Assembly (NCBI GenBank): GCA_900539255.1
Contig: UQBJ01000002.1
Coordinates: forward strand, 43,483 to 107,482
Direction: 5' to 3'
Source of the DNA: an uncultured Campylobacter sp.
Lineage (GTDB): Bacteria; Campylobacterota; Campylobacteria; Campylobacterales; Campylobacteraceae
Length of the DNA stretch: 64,000 bases
The notes below the pieces were generated by a model, which saw only the letters and a list, made by a program, of their open reading frames with translations, was not told where the DNA came from and searched no databases. Below, one piece after another: positions 56,367-64,000 of this stretch; within the stretch, counting starts at the first letter, position 1, and each line of letters begins with the position of its first letter. The position numbers were made by a program, and so were the translations under genes.

Positions 56367-57857
56367 TTAGTCCCTGAATTTCATATCAAGGCTTCTTGCC
56401 TCTTGCTTTATGTTTAGCTCTATGTCGTCTTTGGCGTTAAAGCCACCGCCAAAGGCTTTGATGATATCCACTACCGAGCTAAGCAAGCTATACACGGAGT
56501 TTTCGTAGTTTAGCTTAGCGTTAAGGTAGCTTTGACGGGCGTTTAGCAAGTCAGTCAGTGAGCTTGAACCATTGTTGTAGCGGATTTGAGCGAGATTGTA
56601 AATTTTTTCTTGACTATCAAGCAAATCCGCATAGTTTTTTTCGTTCATAAAGGCGCTCTCTCTTTGCACGAGCGCGGTTCGCACCTCGCCAAATGCCGTT
56701 TTAAGCACGCTTTCGTAGTTTAGATACGCTTCATCTTTCGCAAGTTTTGCTAAATTTACATTGTAAGTAATCTCGCCCCATCTAAAAATAGGCATTAGCG
56801 CACTTGCGCCTGCATTCCACGCCACGCTGTTGCCTTGTGCGAGCTTGCTTAACTCCGTGCTTTGAAAGCCAAGCAACCCTGTGAGCGAAATGCTCGGCAA
56901 GTAAGCCGTGCGCGCCACGCCTACAAGGTAGTTTTTCTGCTCTAATCTCGCCAAAGCCGCCCTTATGTCAGGTCTTTGAAGCAAAATTTCGCTGCTTATG
57001 CCTTGTGGCAACTCTACCTTGAAATTTTCGATTTTGGTGTAAGGCAAGGTGGCGTATAGAATTTCGTTCAAATCCGATGACACAAGTATCATCAAGGCTT
57101 GGTTGTTGCTATCTCTTGCGGCTTTGAGCGTGGTGAGCTGGGCGCGCGCGCTTTCAAGCTGGGCTTTGTAGTTGTAAAGCTCATACTCGCTTATCGCGCC
57201 TACTCGGTGCTGGGATTGTTTAAGCTCATACGAAGTCGTGTAATCCTCTACCGTTTGGATTAAAACCTCCACTTGGTTGTTTAAATTTATGGCGTTAAAG
57301 TAGAGTTTTACCACGCTTGATATGATAGAAAGCCTCGCACTTTCAAAGTCATAAATGCTCGCCTCGTAAGCCTTGCCTGCGGCTGAGTAGCTGTCGCGGT
57401 ATTTGCCCCACAAATCAAGCTCATAGCTTAAATTTAAGCCCAAATTAAAGCTGTTGTTGATACTTTCCGTTCCGTAAGGTGAGACATTTTTAGGCGTTTT
57501 CGCACGCGTTGCGCCCGCACTTGCGCTTACTTTTGGCAGCAAATCACTGCGGTTTATCCCTAGCGAAGCCGCAGCTTGCTCAAAGCGCAAGTAAGAAAGC
57601 CGCAAGTCTGTGCTGTTTGTCAAAGCCTTGCTTACAAGGGCGTTAAGGTTTTTGTCGTTAAAAATTTTCCACCATTCTTTTTCAAATTTCACCTCAGCGC
57701 CGCTGCCTCTGCTGTCGCATTTCGTGCCGTTTTGCTCCAAGCACTCGTTCAAAGGCACATTTGCCTTGAATTTTGCCTCAGGCTCGTCCATCCACGGCTT
57801 AAACGAGCAAGCGACAAAGAAAAGACTCAAAGCAGCTATAAAAAATTTACGCATCAT
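56367..57857 (-). CDS. cmeC: Efflux outer-membrane channel CmeC
   Basis: The 496-residue protein is a TolC/NodT-family outer-membrane lipoprotein, the exit duct of the CmeABC multidrug pump. The signal ends in the lipobox VACS (Cys17). Two related halves of coiled helices are present, with the family motifs SLGINRSDLLPKVS and QRPDIRAALARLEQKN. The start overlaps the end of cmeB by a few bases; AAGGAGAAAAAACA precedes it. Confidence 0.93.
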   Translation of the reverse strand: MMRKFFIAALSLFFVACSFKPWMDEPEAKFKANVPLNECLEQNGTKCDSRGSGAEVKFEKEWWKIFNDKNLNALVSKALTNSTDLRLSYLRFEQAAASLGINRSDLLPKVSASAGATRAKTPKNVSPYGTESINNSFNLGLNLSYELDLWGKYRDSYSAAGKAYEASIYDFESARLSIISSVVKLYFNAINLNNQVEVLIQTVEDYTTSYELKQSQHRVGAISEYELYNYKAQLESARAQLTTLKAARDSNNQALMILVSSDLNEILYATLPYTKIENFKVELPQGISSEILLQRPDIRAALARLEQKNYLVGVARTAYLPSISLTGLLGFQSTELSKLAQGNSVAWNAGASALMPIFRWGEITYNVNLAKLAKDEAYLNYESVLKTAFGEVRTALVQRESAFMNEKNYADLLDSQEKIYNLAQIRYNNGSSSLTDLLNARQSYLNAKLNYENSVYSLLSSVVDIIKAFGGGFNAKDDIELNIKQEARSLDMKFRD

Positions 57858-60800
57858 TGTTTTTTCTCCTTATTTTTTTCACTCTTTCTCCTGCCTTTGT
57901 GCTTGCTTTTTGCACGGCATCTTTAAGACGCGCGCCGAAAAAGACGGCGATTCTGTGCAAATACCTTTCGCTGAAACTCTCCAAGATATAGAAAAACAAA
58001 GGCACAAAGAAAAGCGCGAGCGTGCTAGCGGCTATCATACCGCCGATGAGTCCCGTGCCAAGTGCGTGGCGACTTGCCGCACCAGCACCTGTGGCGATGA
58101 CAAGTGGAAAAATTCCAAGACAAAAGGCGAGCGAAGTCATACAAATCGGGCGGAAACGCAACCTAGCCGCCTCAACAGCGGAGTCAAACAAGCTCTTGCG
58201 CTCTTTTAAGTGTGTCTCCATAGCAAATTCCACGATTAAAATCGCGTTTTTCGCCGCAAGTCCCACGAGCAGCAAAAGCCCTGTTTGAAAGTAAATGTCA
58301 TTACTCAAACCCCTTATCCAAGTGAAAAGCAACGAGCCAAACACCGCAAAAGGCACAGCCGTAACGACAGCTAGCGGCAAAAGCCAGCGTTCATACTGCG
58401 CGGCTAAAATCAAAAACACAAAAACAAGCCCCAAAATCAACGAAGTTTGTCCCGCGCCTGAATTTGTGATTTCTTGATAAGCTGAACCCGACCAAGCTAT
58501 GGTGTATTCATCGCCTAAAACCTCTTTTGCTACCTCGCTAATGGCTGCTATGGCTTGTCCTGAGGTATAGCCTTGTGCTGGCGAACCTTGCACGAGCGCA
58601 GCGGGGAAAAGGTTAAAGCGTTTGACATCATCAGCTCCCGCGCTTCTTTCAAGCCTCACAACAGAGCTTAAAGGCACCATTTCGCCCCTTGATGAGCGCA
58701 CATAAATCGTGTTTAAGGCGTTTTGCGTGTTGCGAAAATCGCTCATCGCGCGGACATTCACTTGATAGTTTTTGCCAAGCATAGGAAAGTCATTGACATA
58801 GTAGTTTCCGATAGTTGCGGCTATGGTAGTGAAAACTTCATTCAAAGAAAGCCCGTAGAATTTAACCTTATCTCTATCCACGATAGCCTTAAACTGCGGA
58901 AAACTCGTATCAAGCGTGGTTCGCACGCCCGTTAAATCTGGGCGTTGATTTGCCGCGATGATGAGTTTATTGACATCTTCTTGGATTTGCTCATAACTCT
59001 TGCCTGAGCGGTTTTGCACATACATATCAAAGCCGCCTGTTAAAGAAAGCCCTTGTATAGGTGGCGGATTGAGAAAGAAAGTCTGTCCTTCTGGGTTCAT
59101 AAAATACGCCATATTAAGGAAACGCACCACTTCAAAAGAGCTATATTTACGCTCACTCCAAGGCTTTAAGTCGATGAAAGACACGCCAGCGTTTTCTTTG
59201 AGCGAGCTTGTAAATAAGTCAAAGCCTATGACGGACATATTGTATCGTATGCTGTCGTTGTTTTCAAGCATTTTTGAGAGCTTATCCATATAAGCAGTAG
59301 TGCGGTGCATAGCACTTGCAGCAGGCAAATTCGTAATCGCCATAATGCTGCCTTGGTCTTCTTCTGGCACCAAAGAGCTTGGCACGAGCTTGTAAAGCCC
59401 GCCCACTACAAGCAAAAAGCCAAAAAAGACAAGCACAAAAAGTTTTGCTTTTTTAAGGACAAAGCTCACGCATTTTGCAAAAATTTCCCTACTCCAATCG
59501 AAAAATTCATTGTATTTGACGACAAATTTAAAGGGTTCTCCCATATTGCGCTTTAAGAAAATAGCACACAAAGCGGGCGTAAGCGTAAGGGCGATAAAGC
59601 CAGAGCAAGCCACAGCCACGACAAGAGTGAGCGCGAACTGCTTTTGAATTTGCCCCACAAAGCCACTCATAAAGCTCACAGGTATGAAAACCGCGCTTAA
59701 AACAAGCACGATTGAGATGACAGGCGTGGTGATTTCTCTCATCGAAGCGATAGTAGCTTCTTTTACGCTTATGTCTTTGTTTTCGTGTATGATTCTATCG
59801 ACATTTTCTACCACGATGATGGCATCATCGACAACGATACCTATGGCAAGGATAAGCGCAAAAAGTGTCAGCAAATTTATACTAAATCCTAGCACATAAA
59901 GCCCCACAAAAGCACCCAGCAAAGAAACAGGCATCGCTATCATCGGTATGATAGTCGAGCGGAAATTCTTTAAGAACATATACATTACAAGCACGACAAG
60001 CACAAAGGCTTCGGCAAAGGTTTTAAGCACTTCTTTGATACTTGCCATAACGAAAGTCGTGGTGTCATAAGGGATTTCATACTCTAAACCCGCTGGAAAG
60101 TCAGCCGCTAGCTCTTTCATCTTAGCCTTTACCGCATCTCCCGTTTCAATCGCGTTTGCCCCTGATTGTAAATTTACCATTATAGACACAGCAGGAATGC
60201 CATTAAGCCGTCCTGATGTGGTGTAGTTTTTTGAGCCGATTTCGACATTTGCCACATCTTTTAGGCGCAAATACGAGCCGTTTGAATTCACGCGCAAAAT
60301 GATATCTTCAAATTCCTTTGGGGTTTTGAGCTTGCTATCAACGGTGATAGCATACACATAAGGGGATTTGTGCGTTATAGGCTCTTCGCCGATTTTACCC
60401 GCTGAGTATTGAGCGTTTTGCTCGTTTATAGCGGCGATAACTTCACTTGCGGTAACGGCGTATTTACTCATCAAATCAGGCTTTAACCACACGCGCATAG
60501 AGTAGTCTTTGTTGCCCATCGCGCTCACATCGCCCACGCCCGGCACGCGTTTTAAATCGTCCAAAATGTTAAGCAAGATATAATTGTAAATTTCAGTTTC
60601 GTCCATAGAACCATCCATCGAGCGAAGTGCCATTACGCCTAAAAAGCTAGGGGACGCCTTTCGCACCGTTACGCCAAGCCTACGCACGCTTTCGGGTAGC
60701 TTTGCTGTGGCTTGTGAAAGGCGGTTATTGACATTGATAGTCGCTTGGTCGGGGTCTGTGCCGATTTTAAAATACACAGTCGAGCGCATATAGCCAGAAC

Positions 60801-61053
60801 CTGAGGCGGTAGTATCCATATAAATCATATCATCGACACCATTTATCGCATCTTCTATCGGCGTTGCCACTTCTTTGGCTATGGTTTGAGCATCAGCACC
60901 TGTGTAGGTAGCCATTATGCTTACCGTTGGCGAACTCAAAGACGGATACTGCTCTATGGGCAAGGATTTGAGACAAATCACGCCCGAGATACAAATGATA
61001 ATCGCCACAACAGAAGCAAAAACGGGTCTTTCTATAAAAAATTTAGAAAACAT
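57847..61053 (-). CDS. cmeB: RND multidrug efflux transporter CmeB
   Basis: CmeB is the inner-membrane proton/drug antiporter of the pump and exports bile salts, macrolides, fluoroquinolones and others. The 1068 residues fit the AcrB/RND-HAE1 type: MFSKFFIERPVFASVVAI at the start, twelve membrane helices, two large periplasmic loops, and the proton-relay region with the VVDDAIIVVENVDR acidic pair in helix 4. Full length. The gene is in the order cmeA-cmeB-cmeC with short spacing. Confidence 0.96.
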   Translation of the reverse strand: MFSKFFIERPVFASVVAIIICISGVICLKSLPIEQYPSLSSPTVSIMATYTGADAQTIAKEVATPIEDAINGVDDMIYMDTTASGSGYMRSTVYFKIGTDPDQATINVNNRLSQATAKLPESVRRLGVTVRKASPSFLGVMALRSMDGSMDETEIYNYILLNILDDLKRVPGVGDVSAMGNKDYSMRVWLKPDLMSKYAVTASEVIAAINEQNAQYSAGKIGEEPITHKSPYVYAITVDSKLKTPKEFEDIILRVNSNGSYLRLKDVANVEIGSKNYTTSGRLNGIPAVSIMVNLQSGANAIETGDAVKAKMKELAADFPAGLEYEIPYDTTTFVMASIKEVLKTFAEAFVLVVLVMYMFLKNFRSTIIPMIAMPVSLLGAFVGLYVLGFSINLLTLFALILAIGIVVDDAIIVVENVDRIIHENKDISVKEATIASMREITTPVISIVLVLSAVFIPVSFMSGFVGQIQKQFALTLVVAVACSGFIALTLTPALCAIFLKRNMGEPFKFVVKYNEFFDWSREIFAKCVSFVLKKAKLFVLVFFGFLLVVGGLYKLVPSSLVPEEDQGSIMAITNLPAASAMHRTTAYMDKLSKMLENNDSIRYNMSVIGFDLFTSSLKENAGVSFIDLKPWSERKYSSFEVVRFLNMAYFMNPEGQTFFLNPPPIQGLSLTGGFDMYVQNRSGKSYEQIQEDVNKLIIAANQRPDLTGVRTTLDTSFPQFKAIVDRDKVKFYGLSLNEVFTTIAATIGNYYVNDFPMLGKNYQVNVRAMSDFRNTQNALNTIYVRSSRGEMVPLSSVVRLERSAGADDVKRFNLFPAALVQGSPAQGYTSGQAIAAISEVAKEVLGDEYTIAWSGSAYQEITNSGAGQTSLILGLVFVFLILAAQYERWLLPLAVVTAVPFAVFGSLLFTWIRGLSNDIYFQTGLLLLVGLAAKNAILIVEFAMETHLKERKSLFDSAVEAARLRFRPICMTSLAFCLGIFPLVIATGAGAASRHALGTGLIGGMIAASTLALFFVPLFFYILESFSERYLHRIAVFFGARLKDAVQKASTKAGERVKKIRRKNNDA

Positions 61054-61066
61054 CGCTTACCCCCGT

Positions 61067-62188
61067 TTAACCTTGCGGAGCTTGCATAGCTTGGGCGGGC
61101 ATTTCTTGCACCACTGCGCCGGGGCGGATTTTTTTGAAATTGTTTAAAATCACCTTATCTCCGTCTTTTAAGCCCTCACTGATGACAGCATAATCATTTG
61201 CTTGATAGACGATTTTTACTATGGTTTTTTTCACTTTATTTTCCGCATCAAGCGTATAAACATAAGTGTTTCTCACATCTTGCAAAATCGCAATCTGCGG
61301 AATTTGAAAGCCATTTTTTTGCACGAAACTATCTGTGTATATCGTTGTGAAAGTTCCGGGCACGAGCTTTGAGCTGTTGTTGTCAAAAATCGCCTTTGCC
61401 TTGACGCTTCCGCTTGTCTCATCGATGACACTATCCACAAAGAAAAGTTTGCCCGCAATCATCTCGCCGCCTACTTTTACGCTTGCTTTTATGTCGCCGA
61501 TTTGCCACGCACCGCTTGAAAGGTTGCGTTCTATGCTGAGCCTTTCAACATCGGCTATGTAAAAATTCGCATAGATAGGGTTGAGGTTGGTTACGCGCAC
61601 CAAATCCTTGCCGTTGGTGCTGACATACTCGCCCACATTTACAAGCGCATCGCCTACCACGCCGTCAAATGGCGCACTCACGCTAGTGAAGTTGTAGTCC
61701 AAAGTCGCATTTGCAAGCGTAGCCTTTGCGCTTTCTAAATTCGCGCGGGCTGTGTTGAAATTCGCTAAACTCGTATCATAGTCCTTTTGAGAAATCGCCT
61801 TTTTGCCGATAAGCACGCGGTTTCTGTCGTGGTCCTTGCGAGCGTTTTCGTAATTTGCCTGTGAAGTTAAAAGCGTAGCTTTGGCTATGTCAAGGGCGGC
61901 TTTATACTTTTCTGGCTCGATGAGAAAAAGCACTTGGTCTTTTTTCACCTGCTCGCCCGCACGAAAGAGCTTTTCGACTATCGTGCCGCTAACTTTTGGC
62001 TTTAACACCACATCTTCTTCACTGACAAGCTGAGCTGGATAAGCAAAGTTGAGCTTAATATCCTGCATTTTGGCTATGGTAGTGCTTACCATTTGCGGTG
62101 GCATTTGCGGAGGCTTTGGCGGCTCGCCACACCCAAAATACACGAGCGCGAGCGCAACTACTAAAATTTTTGCAACAAAAGTTTTCAT
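61067..62188 (-). CDS. cmeA: Efflux periplasmic adaptor CmeA
   Basis: The 373-residue membrane-fusion protein links CmeB to CmeC. Its signal peptide ends in the lipobox YFGC (Cys20), so it is a lipoprotein. The biotinyl-lipoyl-like part (SEEDVVLKPKVSGTIVEKLFRAGEQV), the helical hairpin and the beta-barrel part are in order. It is the first gene of the operon. The intergenic region upstream holds palindromes that could bind the neighbouring TetR-type repressor. Confidence 0.94.
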   Translation of the reverse strand: MKTFVAKILVVALALVYFGCGEPPKPPQMPPQMVSTTIAKMQDIKLNFAYPAQLVSEEDVVLKPKVSGTIVEKLFRAGEQVKKDQVLFLIEPEKYKAALDIAKATLLTSQANYENARKDHDRNRVLIGKKAISQKDYDTSLANFNTARANLESAKATLANATLDYNFTSVSAPFDGVVGDALVNVGEYVSTNGKDLVRVTNLNPIYANFYIADVERLSIERNLSSGAWQIGDIKASVKVGGEMIAGKLFFVDSVIDETSGSVKAKAIFDNNSSKLVPGTFTTIYTDSFVQKNGFQIPQIAILQDVRNTYVYTLDAENKVKKTIVKIVYQANDYAVISEGLKDGDKVILNNFKKIRPGAVVQEMPAQAMQAPQG

Positions 62189-62560
62189 TTTTGTTCCTTT
62201 CTGGTAAATTTCTTTTTAAATTTTGGTAACACTCATTACTAAAAATTCAAAAAGTGATTGTCGCTGATTTTGGTTAATGATTTGTAACAAGCATTACCAA
62301 AAATTTTTGAGCCTAAATTATCTCTAAATTTAGTTAATGAATGATTACACTAAACATTTTTCAAAGTGCCATTTGGCTAAAAAGATAAAAAATTTGCATT
62401 TAGTCTCTTAATGCTGCCACAAAATAACCGCTAAAATCCACTCTACAACGATAAATTTGCACTCTATTTGCTCTCTCATCGCCTTGCCTTTTCGCACAAA
62501 TCATAAGCGAGCTTTTCATACAAGCTTGCAAAATCGCAAATGACAAAAATGGCACATTTT
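62189..62560. promoter_or_regulatory. cmeA upstream region with candidate CmeR operators
   Basis: Two near-palindromes share the pattern GTAACNNNCATTAC: GTAACACTCATTAC (62226-62239) and GTAACAAGCATTAC (62284-62297). Two related sites read GTTAATGA..TGTAAC (62273-62288) and GTTAATGAATGATTAC (62333-62348). They lie 38-160 bases upstream of cmeA. CmeR of C. jejuni represses cmeABC by binding a TGTAAT-type inverted repeat, so these are its likely operators. From 62360 to 62560 I see nothing further. Confidence 0.5.
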
Positions 62561-63562
62561 TCAGCTTAACGCCTTTGCTTGCGGTGGCAATGCCTTGATG
62601 AAAAAATTAACCACAAATTCGCAATGCTCGGCTTGTTCTTTTTTGCTCATCAAGGGCTTGTCAAAGAAAAACGCTTCCTCCAAACACTTGCCTTTAAGCA
62701 TATTGAAAAACAACTCCGCATAGCGTTGCGCCTCATCGCACAAGGGCGGCGGGCAGTTTGCAAAATACTTCACAAGGGTTTGCTCGGGGATATTTTCTTT
62801 GTTTTGCTTGAAATGCTCTATCAAGGCGCGGTTTGACTGCTTGTAAAGCTGAGAATAGATGATTTTCACAAGCCTCAAAGCCCTTTTTTGTAGGAACATT
62901 CTCATAACGCTCGTGGAGAATTCATACAAAAATTCACGCAATGGCAGGTTTTTGTTTAAAATTTTGCTGTAAATTTCACGCTTTGCCGTGAGTATGTCGT
63001 TGATAACGCCCACAAACAAGCCTTCTTTGTTTTGAAAAGTGGAGTAAATGTCCGAAAATGAGCCGCCAGACTTCTTAATAATCTCTTTCAAGCTCGTTTC
63101 TTCGTAGCCTTGCGTGAGAAACAAATTCAAAGCCACTTTTTTTATCTTTTCTTGCCTAGCCAGAAATTTTGGCGTCATTTTAGGCTGCAAGACTTCGCTC
63201 TCACTAGCTTTTAAGGCAGACTTGCCCTTGTGAGTTTTGCTTTTAGCTTGAATTTTTTCGCTTTGGATTTTTAAGACTTTGCTTTGAATTTTTGTGTCTT
63301 TGTTTTGAATTTTATCGCCCTTGCTTTGCTTTTTTTTATTTTTGCCTTGAATTTGCGCGCTTTTGCTTTGAATTTCTTGCGCCTTACCCTGAATTTTTGC
63401 TAGCTTGCTTTCATCTTTTGCCTTTTGGCTGTCCTTTTTTGGCACTCGACTTGAATTTTTTTGAATTTTATCGCCATCTTTTGAGATTTTAGGCGCATTT
63501 TTTTGCTTTTTAGCTTGTTTTTTGGGCTTTAAACGAGGGTTTTGACTAACTTTTTTGTCCAT
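62561..63562 (-). CDS. cmeR: TetR-family repressor, CmeR-like, with a long N-terminal extension
   Basis: The last ~205 residues match CmeR, the repressor of cmeABC: LARQEKIKKVALNLFLTQGYEETSLKEIIKKSGGSFSDIYSTFQNKEGLF is the TetR DNA-binding part (from about residue 134), followed by the ligand domain. The first 128 residues are a Lys/Gln-rich repeat with about nine KIQ(S/G/N)K units. C. jejuni CmeR is 210 residues. The far ATG has AGGATTACAA upstream, while the internal Met129 has no ribosome-binding site. So the extension seems to be translated. Confidence 0.88.
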   Translation of the reverse strand: MDKKVSQNPRLKPKKQAKKQKNAPKISKDGDKIQKNSSRVPKKDSQKAKDESKLAKIQGKAQEIQSKSAQIQGKNKKKQSKGDKIQNKDTKIQSKVLKIQSEKIQAKSKTHKGKSALKASESEVLQPKMTPKFLARQEKIKKVALNLFLTQGYEETSLKEIIKKSGGSFSDIYSTFQNKEGLFVGVINDILTAKREIYSKILNKNLPLREFLYEFSTSVMRMFLQKRALRLVKIIYSQLYKQSNRALIEHFKQNKENIPEQTLVKYFANCPPPLCDEAQRYAELFFNMLKGKCLEEAFFFDKPLMSKKEQAEHCEFVVNFFIKALPPQAKALS

Positions 63563-64000
63563 TTGTAATCCTAAATACTTTTTCGCAATTTTAGCAAAGT
63601 TATGGTAAAAATTTGCATTTTTGTTAAATTTTTTGAATTTTTTACGCTAAAATCCTTTGAAAGCCTCGTTGGAGTTCATCATCTTAGGCTAAAATGCTTG
63701 CGGTAAATCAATCCCAAACGCACATTTTTTATCAGCAAAAGCCCTTACGAAAGGCTATGAGTAAGCACAAAACGATTTTGGAGTCCTTTTATGGCGGGGC
63801 GAAATGATTTTTCAAAAAACGAAACGCTGATGAAAATCGCCGCGAAGCGTGGCAAGGTGCAAACCAAAGTAAAAATCTCAAACACTTGTCATTTTGAGCG
63901 TAGCGACCAAGTGGCTTGCAAGGCGCAGCCGTGGCAAAATTCATATTGTCATTTTGAGCCTTTGCAAAAGGCGACCCAACGGGTTGCAAGGCGCAAGCCA
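63563..64000. other. End of window: family 1 repeats and a possible partial frame
   Basis: A frame from 63791 (ATG, TTGGAG upstream) reads MAGRNDFSKNETLMKIAAKRG and stays open to the end of the window. But from about 63886 it runs through family 1 and family 2 repeat arms (GTCATTTTGAGCG at 63888 and 63951). It may be a short gene extended by repeats, a repeat-derived open frame, or a gene broken by frameshift. I cannot identify a product. Confidence 0.25.

Overview
The window looks like chromosomal DNA of a Campylobacter species (Campylobacterota), probably one distant from C. jejuni. The protein families are campylobacterial: a CmeABC efflux pump with a CmeR-like repressor, single-chain pyruvate:flavodoxin oxidoreductase, LuxS, and a MccA-type octahaem cytochrome. 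Several gene pairs match the C. jejuni order as I remember it: ruvC next to dnaA, dnaA-dnaN-gyrB, pseudouridine synthase-purB-nrdA, the phosphorylase-like gene followed by rlmN and a tiny membrane protein, thrS-infC, argC-acetyltransferase, and cmeABC. These blocks are joined in a different overall order. Promoters show clear -10 boxes (TATAAT, TAAAAT, TACAAT) without an obvious -35, and TTG/GTG starts are common.

Layout. 1-7.8 kb: ferritin, a BspA-like lipoprotein, ruvC, a large folded non-coding element, then dnaA, a compact oriC, dnaN and gyrB. 8.1-8.7 kb: a four-tRNA cluster. 9-18 kb: por, a small PepSY-like secreted protein, carB and a Sua5/YrdC-family gene, then tRNA-Glu. 18.3-23.4 kb: mntP, small secreted proteins, an Xre regulator and the ktrA-ktrB potassium uptake pair. 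23.6-28.1 kb: tRNA-Phe, then an octahaem MccA-like cytochrome with a rhodanese/hexahaem/cytochrome b membrane partner. 28.3-41.1 kb: a GyrI-like protein, TM2 protein, dcuC-like transporter, luxS, phosphoesterase, phosphorylase-like gene, rlmN, pseudouridine synthase, purB and nrdA. Three candidate parS sites lie at 33.4-35.8 kb. 41.6-50.4 kb: TraF-like protein, thrS-infC, an AAA ATPase-DUF4276 pair that resembles a defence module, a repeat-rich stretch, argC and an acetyltransferase. 50.5-56 kb: a giant autotransporter protease and a small membrane protein. 56.4-63.6 kb: cmeC, cmeB, cmeA and a divergent-intergenic operator region, then the CmeR-like repressor.

Three themes run through the window. 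First, intergenic DNA is full of palindromic repeats of two families and of degenerate AT-rich tandem arrays. Second, some of this repeat DNA has entered genes in frame: carB and the autotransporter each carry the same translated palindrome. RlmN, the CmeR-like repressor, ThrS and the Sua5-like protein carry long low-complexity segments built from similar short DNA words. Third, two large non-coding elements (about 2.39-2.73 kb and 47.89-48.05 kb) can fold into three-way-junction structures that no recognised gene explains.
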